This document shows positions 1-55,000 of a DNA stretch of 64,000 nt, one piece after another. This stretch comes from Motacilla alba alba. Taxonomy: Eukaryota; Chordata; Aves; Passeriformes; Motacillidae. A program made the translations under genes and the position numbers. How positions within the stretch are numbered: the first letter of the stretch is position 1; the number at the start of each line of letters is the position of its first letter. Under the pieces are notes generated by a model, which was not told the origin of the DNA, ran no database searches, and worked only from the letters and a program-made list of their open reading frames with translations. The stretch spans positions 40,923,016 to 40,987,015 of the forward strand of contig NC_052019.1 in the NCBI RefSeq assembly GCF_015832195.1, in the 5' to 3' direction.

Positions 1-41619
<41,619 letters not shown>

Positions 41620-42997
41620 CTATCGTGTATATATTTATGAGAAATATATGTCTGAAAAATATCTGAACACATACTTATCAGGCAAAAAAGTAATACTCTG
41701 CTATGGAGATAATTTGTTAGCATTATCAATCAGTAATATAAAACCTACACTAGAAAAAAACAAAAAAAGAAAGTATCAGTGGTGCACACTCCTAGATGAT
41801 AAATGCAGAAATAAAACTCACCAACTTATTCTTAAATTCAACTTATGTTGTAAAGAACAGTGATGATGGACATCAATGGCAGTTGCAAATCAAAAAATGA
41901 GACATTATGACCACACACAGCATTACTGAAACAGATAATGTTTTGTCATGCTAAAAATAAACTGCCTCTGAGGTTAAGACTCACCAAGCTTTCTACAAAA
42001 TACTTTAAATAACTTTCCATTTGTGGAAACACAAAGCCAAAACTAAACCCAAATCCATCAAGAGCAGTAAGAAGTCCATTTGCTTTAAAACCGTCCTGTA
42101 TCAAAGCATTACTTTAATTCCTGCTTTGTAGGACTCAGCAAAAGCTGTTCCTTCTGGATGACACTTGCGGTCATGTTGCAGGAAGAATAACCTCATAGGT
42201 GTAAATAACATGCTGATCATTCACTTTTTATCTGGAGACAATTCAAGCCAGTTGATGAATGTGACTGACCACAACAGCCTGTGCAAAAGAGCTGGTTCTT
42301 CTGGGCTATTCTTTTCTTTGAGACTGCAGGGTATACTAGTGCCTAAGTTCTAAAGCCAGGGTACAAGAAGGAAATATTAATCTCTGATTAATTCACACTT
42401 ATCACTTATGCATTCTTTGGTTTGCAGAGTCACCTTGAACAAGACACATCCTTCTAAAGACACCTGACCTGCTTATAGATAGAAATCACAGTGTAATTGA
42501 TGCTAATTTAGCCCAGCCATTTAGTACACTAATCCTTCAATATAATTCATACAGGGATGAAAATAAGTTGGTTTATTTTTAGAATTTCCTAGATTTGAAC
42601 TAATAATATATTTTTATCTTTCAAAGTTATTGTGTTTTTATTTTTAAAATGGTGTTTGTTTTTTTAAATAAATATTATCCTTTTATGCCTGTTACTATTC
42701 ACTGCTATCTTCTTTCCATGGCTTTGCCTATGTATCTATGCTACCACTCATCTCTTACGCCCTAATTATTCCTCTACTCCAATTAAAAGCACCTAAACAG
42801 GATGAGTGAAATTTTGAGTCTGCCAGTTTTAAGTTTTCACCGATTAACTTTAATTAGGTCAGAATCTCGCCTCAGGTGAGAAAATACAAGTGATTAAAAA
42901 ACTTGATGAGTAACACCTCTTTATAAAAGGATGCTGCAGTTTTACAGGGCTAGAGTACAAGACGGTCAAACCTTTTCCATTCTAACTACAAATCATT

Positions 42998-44430
42998 ACA
43001 GAATCATAGAATTGTTTTGAGTGGAAAAGACCTTAAAGATCAGAATCCAACCACTAACTCAGCAGTGCAACATCTGTCACTAAACCATGTCCCCAAGTGC
43101 CATCTCTCAACACCTTTTAAAGACATCCATGATAGTCACTCAACAGCTTCTCTGGGACAATTTTTCCAATGCCTCCCAACCCATCCCATGAAGAAATTTT
43201 TCCTAATATCCAGTCTAAATATCCTCTTGAGGATATTTAAATCTAAATAAACCTCTAAATATCCTAACTTGAGGCCATTTCCTCTTCTGTTGCTTGTTAT
43301 TTGAGAGCAGACCAACTTCCACATTGCTACACCCTCCTTCCAGGCAGTTGTAGAGAGTGATAAGGTCGCCTCTGAGCCTCCGCTCCATGGTAAATAACCC
43401 CAGCTTCTCCAATTGGTCCTCACAAGACTTGTGCTCCAGACCCTTCCCCTGGTCCATTTCCAGTCTCTGGACATGCTCCAGCACCTCAGTGTCCTTCTTG
43501 TACTAAGGGGCCCAGAACTGAACACAGGATTTGAGGTGTGGCCTCACCACTTCCAAGCACAGAGGGACAATCATGGCCCTGGTCCTGCTGGCCACACTAT
43601 TGCTGATCCAGGCCAGGATGCCACTGGCCTTCTTGGCCACCTGGGCACACACTGGCTCATGTTTGGCTGTTGCTGACCAGCACCTCCAGGTCCTTTTCCA
43701 TAGGGCAGCTTTCCAACTGTTCTTCCCCCAGCCTGTAATGCTATGTGGGGTTGTTGTGAGCCAAGAGCAGGATCTGGCCTTTGGCCTTGTTGAACCGCGC
43801 ACAGTTGGCCTTGGCCAATCAATCCAGCCTGTGCAGATCCCTCCAGCCTTCCAGCAGAGCAACACGCCCACCCACTTGGTGTCCTCTGCAAACTGACCAA
43901 GGGTGCACTTGATCTTCTCGTCCAGATGGTTGATAAATACATCAAACAGGGCTGGCCTCAACACTTGTGTCCTGGGAGACACCACTTGTGACTGCTGCCA
44001 GCTGGATGGAACTCCATGCATCACTGCTCTCTGGGCCTGACCATCCAGCCAGCTTTTTATTCCTCCAAGCCATAAGCAGTCAGTTTCTCCAGGAGAATGC
44101 TGTGGAAAATGGTGTCAAAGGCCAGGTAGACAAGATTCACAGCCTTTCCCTCACCCACCAAGAGGGTTATCTGGCCATAGAAGGAGATCAGGCTGGACGA
44201 GCAGAACATGTCTTTCACAAATCTGTGCTGGTTGAGCCTGATCACCTGTTTGACCCGCATGTGCCTTGTGACAGCATTCAAGATGACCTTCCCCAGCACC
44301 AAGGTTTGGTTGACAGGAAAGGTTATCCTTCCAGCTCTTGTAGATGGGTGTCAGCTTTGCTAATTTCCAGACAACAGGACTTTCACAGTCCTGGCAGACT
44401 TGATGTCAAGTCAACTGACCCATGACCAAA
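42998..44430 (-). mobile_element. CR1 LINE, 5'-truncated and degenerate (reverse transcriptase part)
   Basis: A chicken-repeat-1 type non-LTR retrotransposon in the same orientation as GRIA2. Its 3' end at about 42998-43013 carries the CR1-type 8-base terminal motif (rc of GAATCATAGAAT). Reverse-transcriptase fragments are split over frames: KLAD-type start near 44380, FYGQITLLVGEGKAVNLVYL near 44170, FDVFINHLDEKIKCTL and FAEDTKW near 43884, QVAKKASGILAW, VVRPHLKSCVQFWAP near 43503, then the C-terminal [16 protein letters not shown] and [10 protein letters not shown] near 43200. The catalytic FADD box reads FAED, the earlier YLDF Asp is deleted, and there are frameshifts, so it is inactive. 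Only the 3' part of the RT frame remains, as is usual for bird CR1 copies. The 5' edge is approximate. Confidence 0.93.
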
Positions 44431-45480
44431 AAAACTCTGAAAAATCAAAATTCTACTGATGACACCAGGCTTGATCTGCTGGCTTGCTGTTTTTTTCTGT
44501 TTCTTCTCTGCACCTGGAAGGATAGAGGAAAACACCTCTTGTGCTCCTGATCCCTCAATCAGTTGTCCCAAGTCACTGAAGTATCTTGGTTGCTCTCAGA
44601 GAGACTTCAGGGACTTGGGACAGTCTTCAGGGACTTGCTCAGACTTCTTGTTGCAACTTCATTACAGATTGAAAAAAATCAATCAAGGATAATCAATCAA
44701 AGACAGTATTCAGGGCAGGAAGGTTTCTCTTCATGTCTTAAACCCAAGCCCCAAAGAGGCAGGGCTGGTTGGCATAAGGGGCCTTCTGTTCCCTTCAGAG
44801 GGGACTCTCCTATGGAAATGGCCCATCTTTTTTCTTTATGGAAGCACTTTTGATGCAGAGCATAGGCCAACCTCAGCAGCACCTCCATGCTGGATGAACC
44901 AGAGTTCTTGGTGTTCAGTTTCCCTTGCAGAGCCTCACACCTGTTATGGGAGGGCACCTGGGAAGGTGGGGCAGTCACAGAGGAGACACACCAGCTACAC
45001 CAGGCAAGAACCCATCACCACTGCCTCCTATTCCTTAACTCACTGTGTTGACTCAGGCAGAGAGAGGAAAGGAAATCCTTTTTGTCATGAATCCAGTCTG
45101 CCTGTCCAGTGCCAGGGAAAGCAGGTACCTTTTAGTCCCTCTTTCTCTCTCTCCCTGCTAGTCCTAACCACTAACCTCCCAGAACTCAGTTGCTGAGCAC
45201 AGAGGAGCTCCCCTGCCCAGGCACACCTCCCACAGCAGCTCCCTGCTGCTGGTCAGTACTGGTAAGAGCAGTCTCCACCCTGCAGCCCAACACCTGTGTG
45301 GCAGCATGTTCCCATCAGAGCCCTGTCTTTGGGAAGCTGTGTCATGTTGGACAAAGATTTCTGAAAAAGGCTGTGAATTTTCTGAATAGCTTTACTGTTT
45401 AAGTTACTGGAACTCCTTGTTCTAGTCCTCATCATTATGCTCTCACTGAGGCAAAACCAACTCACTACCTCCCCACACAC
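44430..45480. other. GC-richer stretch of unknown origin beside the CR1
   Basis: Continuing from the CR1 5' edge, about 1 kb is richer in GC than the rest of intron 2. Several small overlapping open frames appear on both strands, none with family resemblance. CTTCAGGGACTTG occurs twice near 44605-44640. It could be an unrecognised 5' CR1 part or another repeat. Confidence 0.35.
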
Positions 45481-45939
45481 TCATGAATAATTGTTTCCCA
45501 TGTGCAGCGAAGGCTAAATACCATCTGAACTTGCTACAAAAAAGGAATTAATGCCTCATAACTCACCTTCAAAAATGCACATAAAAATGGAGCATTGGTT
45601 TACTTCTGGATTCCTGGATGAGAATCTTGCAAAGACTGTTACTTGTACACTACTGTGACCTTCTGAATTAAACAATTTTAATTCTGCATATAAGGTGACA
45701 GAGACAACAACAGTCTCATCAGAGGACCAGTGAAAAATAAAAATGTTTTATGTCACTACTGCCAACACCTGAGATGCATGTCTCCTGTCACACTGCTTTT
45801 CTCCCATCACCAGTCAGAGATTTTAGGCACAGATGGAATAATGTCCTCTACAGCAGCTAACAGTGAGAAAATTTGAAAACCATAGGTGATGCCTTTTCAG
45901 AATCATCACCCGTCCTCTCCTCACCTTCCTGACACTGGA

Positions 45940-46063
45940 GACTTTTACCTTGACCCATGAGTTTTCTCACTTTTTCTCTTCCTACCTTCTCCTCCATGCT
46001 GGGGACAGAGGGGAGAGTGAGTGGCTGTGAGTGCTTTGCAGCTGGTAGGGTTAACCCATGACA
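45940..46063 (-). mobile_element. LTR fragment (ERVL-like, 5' end only)
   Basis: The minus strand begins TGTCATGGGTTAACCCTACC at 46063 and continues through CTCACTCTCCCC and GAAAAAGTGAGAAAACTCAT to GGGTCAAGGTAAAA. This is the order of the 5' end of a common bird ERVL LTR, known to me from memory. The downstream part is not recognisable below about 45940, so only a fragment remains. Confidence 0.65.
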
Positions 46064-49000
46064 GGGTAAAAGGTGTTATTCCACCTTCCACCCACAGGAC
46101 AGACCTGTAAATACCACTGGCCTGTGCTCCACTGTCCCTCTTCAGTGACACAGACATGCACGCACTCTACTCTCTTCAGAAGACAACTGCTATTCTTTCA
46201 AACTGAACATCCTCCCTGACAAGGCACAAACTCTCATCACATGCCACCTCTCATCACAACTTACTTAAACACAGCACTCTTGGATTAACACAGTGAACAA
46301 CTCTCTGTTTAATATTCTCGACACCTGATAAATCATCAGTCCTTACATACGTGTGTCTTCTTCTGGGGAAGGTTGGTAAAACCGGAATTTTGATCTCCTT
46401 CCCTGCACAAAGTGAAAGACCAGTAAAAAGCACCACCTCCAGCTGGGAAAGTCAAGTCACTGCAGTTCTAAGTACCTAGAGGAGCTGCAGTTTAAAAGCT
46501 GAATTACATACACACAGGGGTAAACAATCCCAACAAATAATATGGTAAAAGCAAAAACACATTTTATATTTTTTAAATTATTATGAAACCTGCAAAACAG
46601 ATACAATATCTCATTTAATTCAACCAAGGCCACCCTAATGTGAGATAAAAATCTCTCTAACACAAATCTTCAAGTATGGACATAACTCATATCTGGGTCA
46701 GCCAGAATAATCAGGATCAACTATAATTCAGGTAAAAATAAATTTTCATCAGCAGTGATCGGTGTCACAATGTCACACCGAAAAACCTTAGTGTTGTGCT
46801 TTTCTGTGTGAAATTTCATTGAAGTAAGTGGGCAGGCACCTATGCTATGTAATAAAAAAACGCTACAAATAAGCATTTAGACTTTCTCTAAAGACAAATT
46901 CTTGCAATTCTTATGTGTTTTTTTTTGTCTTTTAGGCACAGAAGGGAAAAGAAGGGACGGTATTTCCAAATAAAATGGTGACCCAGCAGATAATGCAGAA
47001 ACTGCAATTGTTTTTGGCAGGATTCCCACCTCAGACTAAATCTACAGTCATGTTGCTATTGCTGGAAGACATTAGTTTTATAATGGTGAATCACAAGCTG
47101 TTCACAATTATTAGAGTAAAAAAAAAAAGTCATGATGATTAGGACTCCTAAGCCATTGAAATATGAAAGATCTATTTCCTTAATGACATTAGAACCAACA
47201 GCCAGGATTAATTTCTTTCAAGCTGTCCTATATGAATTGAGGGGTTTTTGTGTTTATGGGGTCCTTTTTAGAAATAGTCTACAGCTTACTTAGCAACAAG
47301 AGGGGAAGAATATAGTAAGCTCATTCTGGATCACTCTTCTAAAGAGATTCTCCTAGAATGGCAAATAACTGTGAATTCCAAGAAACAGGGTAAATAAAGA
47401 TTCTTGAGAAGGAGCAATTACCAGAAGGTTTTGTAATGGTTAAGGTTTAAGTATTTTATATTTGACTTCTTGTTCTACATAGCCAGGCACAAAGCTTGCC
47501 TTTGCTTTCCAGAGCACTAAAAAGGTGCCCTAGACTTTTATTCCAAAAACTAGGGGCCAGATTTGTTCAACAACAAAATCAAGCTTAAGCCTGCAATGAG
47601 AAAAAGGTGCCCTGTAAGAGGGTGGCCAAAACTGCTTGCTCCATTATTATACTCTTCCATTGTTATCTACATCTGCTGCTTCTTAGAACTCCTTTTTACC
47701 ACTCATAGCTTTCTCTTTCCCACTTTCTCCATTTCACTATTCTGTTTTGTCAATGAACTCTATAGGCAGGATAACCTGATATTTACCACTGTGATAATAA
47801 CTGGTTCTTCAGAAACAAAGAAATACAGCACTATACACTCTTTGCCTCTCATCATATAGAAAATATTTCTGCCATGCATATCATCCCAAACCCAAAGCTC
47901 AGGAATTGCCAACTGAAGAGTACACTTGCAAATTACAAATACAAACCTACTTCAAATATGCTAAGCTTTACACAGTGAAGTGACTCCAGTGAAGGAATGA
48001 GTGTTTGTCTTCAGCTGAAGAACTGAATCATTAAATCACATAGAAACAGTTGGATTTGAATACATATAGGAATTCTTTCTGATTAAGTTCTCCTATGCCA
48101 AGATTTTCTTCCTTCAGTATTCTCCAGAGGGAAAGTAATTAACCTAATAATTGTTTACATTTAAATTGGAAAAAGAAAACTAGCAAAGTGCTAATTACTT
48201 ACTGGAAGAAATGTCTAATACTAGCTGCTTACAGGTAAATTTCCAAACACTGGTATCATGACTCTTGACATACCTCTGAATTTTTATTTATGAGAATTTT
48301 GACACTTGCTTTCTGTCAAAAGATGACAATTTAAAATGATAAAGTATTTGCCATTTGGTGCTTACATTTCAAATGCTGTCTAATATCAATGTGATTTATA
48401 TATTATTTTATTGTAATACCTTGGTTTATTATTAGTGTTAGTAAAACTGTTTTAATATTAGAATAGCGAAATAAGTATTCGGTGCAATAATTTAATCACA
48501 CACAATGGAATAGTCATTCTCTTACTTCTATGAGAAAGAAATTACAGCATAAGCATAAAGAGTCAAGCACTGCCTCTCCAAAAGAGACCAAAATACAAAG
48601 GAAACACTCATTGGTTTGAAAAGTTGATAGAGATAGATGAGTCAGAAGTAGCCAGGAACAAGATGTAGAAACTGAATGCCCAGTTTACACAATCATTTCA
48701 GCTTCTGAAAGACCACGTTATAAATAAGCAGACAGTGAAAATGGAACAAAAAATAAGCAGGAACCACAGAGAAAAGAAAGAATTCACATATGATTGAAAC
48801 TGTATCAGAAAATCATTGTGAAAATAAAAACCAGTATAGATTGCTTCCAAAGCTTTTACAAAAACTGCAGCACAGCAGACAGCATACACTTTCCTAGACT
48901 AAATAATTTTTTTTCAGCTAATATTATAGACATAGTCTGCATGGTCTATTCTACCCATTCAGATTCTATGATTACCTCCTAGATATAAGCTTCCCCTCAG

Positions 49001-52000
49001 AAAGATTAAATAAGGCATAAGGAATCACCCAAGTCCATCCTCATGGATATTTAGAACCTAAGTATGCTTTAAGCAGCACAACCTGAGATAGAAATACTTT
49101 TTTCTAAAGGCCATGGTAGGCTAGCTGAAATTGGGAAGAAAACAGTTCCCAAAGGCTCAAAGAAGAGCATAATAACTGAAAGACAACAGGCCAAAGCTTC
49201 ATGGCAGCATTCAATAAAACAGAGGACAGAGAACCCAAATAAAGGCTGGCATTTTAAAATTCTAAGATACCCGTTACCAAAGCTGAGAGGCAATCAATGC
49301 CAATTAAAAAAATCAATCGCAATCAGAATTAAAAATGTGTTATACTTCTGGATAACAAAACACTGAATTACACTGAAAATACCTTCTCTTTTTTCTCTGC
49401 AAATTTTAATTCCAGCCCTGATAAACGTGGAGTTTTATCTTATTTTAAGCAATTAAGTAAAGCTGCCCAAAAATTATAGCCATTCAATACTGACCTAAAG
49501 AGTGTATTTTCCTCTTTGCACATTGTTCATACACATATTTTATGGCCAAGAAAACCCCAAAACAAACCAGACCTCATTGGGAAAGGTGATCATTGAGCTC
49601 ACACACAAAGAACAGTGTGGAGCTCATTGCTGAAGTAAATACTTCAACAATGATCCTCCTCACCTCCACACTCAGCATTAATGCACAAAACGTGACTTAC
49701 AGCAACAGTGAGTTCACAAGCCATCAGTTTGTATCAGAATGGGGAGCTCAATTTTTCACCGAGCTGACCAGGGAAATTCTCACGGCCTTAAAGACTGAAA
49801 AAGGAAGAATTTAAATCCTGAGGCTGGAATGTCTGTAGAGGACAATTCTGGCGGAGCAGACACAAAGGATTTTTTTTTGCACCTTTCCTGGCAGAAATGC
49901 CATCTTCAGTTATTGCTACAACCTGTACTGTTTGCTCAGAGATTATGCAACTGAATGGAACTTTCCACACCATGTTATTAGCAAAAGCAGCTTTGATCAT
50001 TTTGTAAAATTAGACTCAAAACCTGGTTTGCTGCTGTAGAAAACAAGCTCAAAAGCCAGAGAGGACAATTAATCTATTTCAACCAGCCAATCATACTTCA
50101 CACTGAGGAAAGAAACTTTGTGCCAATATGGGATATTTTAAGCGAGCACAAAAAAGCCTTCAAGAAGTTAGTAGCCATCTGTTAGGAAAGTACATGATGA
50201 TAGGCACAGCTTCTCTATATGCTAATGCTGCAATAATGAAGGTGGTAAATAAACATCATGTTCACAATGAAACAACAGGTCAGAAAAACAATCTGTTTCA
50301 ATGACAGTTGCATTCAATTACATAGTGTTTGGCTGTGCACTGTAAAGCATTTGAAAATCTTTTTCATTGCTAGGACAATTACCATGACGCAAAGGAAATC
50401 ATTACAAACACCGTTGGAAAGAATCATGTTAAAACCATTATGTTTTTACAAATCAAATAAGATTCTTGAAATAAAATTAAAATGCAAGTCTCCTCATGAA
50501 AGAAAAAAAAAAAGGCTCATATTCCACAAAATTGTTACACAATTCTTTACTGTTAGGATCCTAGTGTATTTGTCCAAATCTCCATTTTCTCCAGCTGAAG
50601 GAGATATAATGTTTCCTGAACCCCAAATATGGCAACCTGGGAATGCCATTAAATAACAGAAATATAACTTCATCTCGTCTCCAAAATCCAGATATTCTTC
50701 CAGAAGTTTCTCTCCCCTAACTCCTTTCTTTCTCTCCTCCTGCCACCCAAATAAAAAAAACATTCTGTTTCCATGTGATGACACAAACTTTAAGTCAATC
50801 AATTTCCTTCAAATCTAGGGACTCACTTTGCAAATATGCCCAGCTGGCTTTCTGACTGTGTTTCTACCTTCACCAATAATTACAACCTTGCAATAATACA
50901 GAATTTAGAGTGTCCAACAAAGTATTACCTCCTAGATGTAGAAGCAAATAATCAAACCTAAGAAGAGGCTACTGGCTTTCTTTAAGAAGAGCCACAGTGC
51001 AAGTCATGGAGAAGTCATCTATTTCAGGGCCAGGCTTGCTTTGTTCAATCAGAGCAACTCTACTGAATTTAACAGAGCCAGTATCATTTATCCCAACTAA
51101 AAATGTCATTCTCCATTTTTAGCATAACCATTTTCACACATATTTTCAAACCAGAAATATTATATACAACAGAATACTCATCATCTCTTCCCCTTAATCA
51201 GCATTGCTGGAAGCATCCCATTTCTACATTTCATTAAACTAATCATATTCCAGTTCCCAAGAAAATGTCATTGTGTAAAACTGTCTTTGAAAAATTGTAA
51301 AAGGATTTGGAAAGAGATAAAATTAACTTGGTAGGCAAAAGCACTTCTTGTTAAAATGTTGACAGATTTGGATTCAATTTATCAACTTGTTTTTCTTTAA
51401 TTGAGCTAGAAGGACCAACCATCACTCCTGAACAGATTGTCTAACACCATCTAAAAGAAAGTGTGGCTTCAGCACAGAGTTCCTCTGTGAGAAGGATGGA
51501 AATAGCTATGAGAAAAGACTCTGAGGTTACCTGGTAAGGATAAAAAAAAAAAAAATCTGGAACAAATCTTAAGGAAACTGCTGTAAGGAATAAAGAGGAT
51601 TTCATGAGGCAGAGAAAGTACAGCAGAAGATATTAAAGTGATCTATTACTTCTGAAGAAGGCTCCATATTACATTTTTAAAGGAATAAAATGTGATTTTC
51701 CAACTGGCCACTACTGACCTGCCACACATCTTATTCTGAGAAAGTCAGTTTAGTCCTGTTTATTGCTTACATATCTCTGCCTGAAATGATGCAGCTGGGA
51801 GCATATTTCCTTCACCCTGCACAGGCCAGCCCATGCCTTGTCACTCCAGCATGGCCAGCACTGCAGCACACAGCTGGTACTACAGCCTGTCACACCCAGC
51901 CTAAGCTCTCCTCCCTCCAGACAGATGAACCTGATTTGCAAGTAAATGATCTAACTAAAAATTTTGGCAGAACTCTGCTGAGAGGCATATCTCACACAAA

Positions 52001-55000
52001 TTCATGACTAAAAGTAACAGTAATAAAGACAATTTCCTATGCTGTCACAGGTCTAACAGCTTCTACTCCTCAGAGGAACAATGATGGATCTCTGCCACCT
52101 GCAACAACTTTCACCCAGCATTGTTCCAGCCTAAACCACTGACCTACAGCAAAGGATGGCTTCATGTGGTCCTTTTGGGGGCATTTTCGCGGTACTTCCA
52201 GCCATAGTCTAACTTCCTGCAACATCTTGTGGATTTATGACACTCATTGGGATAATCAGCTGTTAAGCTAATTTGTCAGGCTTTATTTGTATTTAGAAAT
52301 GGTCCAGCAGTCACATCACACACCTTCCTATCTGCGTGCCCTGTTTTTCAATGACTGTAGAAGTAAGAGAAACATAATTTTTTGGGAAGTATTCAAAGAG
52401 CATTTAATAAACATTATTAGTAATACAAATCAGAAAAGCAGTAAGATCCTCTTAATTAGGTCACTCTAGTGAACAGCTGTTTGTCCTGATTATATGACTT
52501 ATTTAATTAAGAGAACTTATTGAATAATAAAGCAGCAAGGAGAGCTTTAAAATGATAAAGTAAAATGAGCACACATTGCAAACACAGTATGAACATTCTT
52601 TGCCTCTCCTTTGTCAATTGCTTTAATCTTCAATAACTTGATGCACTTCAAAATGCATTAAAAGTTTCAAACATTTTTTTTTTAATTTAGGGTTGGCTGA
52701 TTAACTCCTTAATGAAACTTGCAAAGATGTGATACAGCACATTATTACCAGTTACTTTAACAAAGCAGTGATTCATCCTTATGCTTCACTGTGACTGAGA
52801 TTATACTCCCAGATTTTTTCTGACTGTGTTCAGATCTCACAGAAGTGGGGCCAATTAGTTTAATGACGTTTTACACTGTTTATCCTCTATGTTTTGTCTA
52901 TATTACCTGAGCTAATTTGAGCACCTACATTGTACTGCACGCTATGTATAGACATTCATGTACACTACATAAGACTAAAAATAAAATCAGTTCTAGAGGA
53001 AACTTGGGCAGCATCTAAATCAGCATGAAAAAACATTCACACTCAGCACTGAAATAGTGTCAGAGTCACATTATCTGGGCCTTTAACTTCTCTATTGCAA
53101 ACCTCCTGCTATATTATGCATGTTCTCTCTGTCTTTATGTATGAATTATGTATGTTCTAAATTTATGTTTTCCAGAGGCTTACAGGATTACTAGACCTGG
53201 CTTTATAAAAATATCCCATTCACCCACCCTTACTGCCATTTCAGCGGTGAGCCCAAGTCACCACAATAAAAAAATCCTAAAACAACAAGAAAACCCTCCT
53301 AAAAAAACATACAAACAAACAAACTCCCCCACAAAGCAAAAGAGATTTTATAGCCTTACAGTTACAAACCTTACTTCTTCCTTTAGCTGAGGAAAGCCTA
53401 GCTCAATGTCAGGGAACTCTAGGATGTGCATATAAGATCAGCAACTCGTTTTTGGAAAATGAGCTTTTCACCACATGTTCTTACACTTTAAAACTTTACC
53501 ATAATTTACTTGAGACAAATAATCATGAAAATATTTACCAATACTTTTTAGTACCTCTCCTCTAGTAAAGCAAATAAACTTTTCAACTTCTCCTGCAAAT
53601 AGTTACCTCAAATTTACCTTGTTTATTAAGAGCTTCTAAGCACATATTAAGTCAAGAAAATGGTCTTCACCAGGCACATTGACATCACAGAAATTAAAAA
53701 TCCACTTTTCCTTTGTATCAAATATCAGAAAAAAATATTTAATACTGAGTACTTCCAGAAAATATTGGTTCAAGGAGACACATCAACTTCAAGCAGCTGG
53801 TGATAAGCCGTCTAGAAATAGATTACTGACACTAGAAAGCAAGTATTACCACCTGCACTGCACATCAGAAGGCCAGACTAAGGACCTAGTTTGAATGCTC
53901 CAGCCACCTGGAGACCTACTCACAGTACATACTGCACTCTGTTCCTTCATACTGGACCTTTAACTATGAGTTTGGTAGCAAGCAATGCACTGCCCTCAGA
54001 GCACATGTGTAGAATGGAGAATTGCTATTGAAGATTGAATATATTGCTTTCAGGGGTTTTACCTTGGGCTGACTTTAGGTTATCCCTGTGGACTAAATGC
54101 CCACTAGCAGTTTGATTGCATTAGTGGAATTCCAGAAACACATCCTCCAGTTCAGTTAATTCAAAAAGAATGTGTTCCTTGGGCTCCTAAACTACTCCAG
54201 AATAAGAAACAAGCAGCAGAGCCAGGGCTGATTAGCAAACTTCCTTGAAATATTCTACTCTTGATCCAAATTGAATTATTCAGGTGGAGACACCCATGTA
54301 TTCCCATGGTATGAAAAACATATTTCTATTTGAACCTAAGTAAAATTTGATGTGATGGGATAGCACTAGAACTGCATACACTAGGCTGCATAAATTTAAT
54401 GTCTCTTGAGTATTTCAGGTTTTCACTGACAACTTGCTAAAAAGGAGTTTACACCAAGAACAGAAATATTAAGCTTCAAGTCTTCTTTAACTTCCTTTTC
54501 TTAAGAGGTACTTGATTTTTCACAGTCACATATGCTCAAGTGGCACCTTTAGCCATGTTGACATCTTGCATAGCCCTGTCATTAGCATCTGGCTTGGTGG
54601 TTTGTTTTATATCCTAATTCTTAGGAAAAAAAGCTAAATGGTTCACTTCCCAAAGAAGTACTACCTCTCTTCTCTCCTGATATTTTTAAAAACGCTTGAC
54701 TCTCAAACAAGTGTCGTGATTGGGGCGTCTTTCATGAAGTAAGCACCAGGCACTGGCAAAAAACAGTAACTCATGCTGTAGGTCTTGTAGACCAATTTGC
54801 TATACTTACAAGTGGCTGCTTAAAATTTCTAGCACTAGCCAGCTGGAGTGGCTGCTGTGCACTGCAGGGAAAGCAGTCCAGTCTTGAATAATTAGACTTC
54901 AGAGTTATAAAACACAATTGAGCTCCTACAGTTAAAAAAAATTCTGTAACAGCTCTAACACTCTCCATTACTTTTGGAAAATCAGACCACAATTTTCATA

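Noticed and set aside
43531..44425. Long + strand frames of 121 and 152 codons
   Set aside because: Antisense of the CR1 reverse-transcriptase sequence, not genes.
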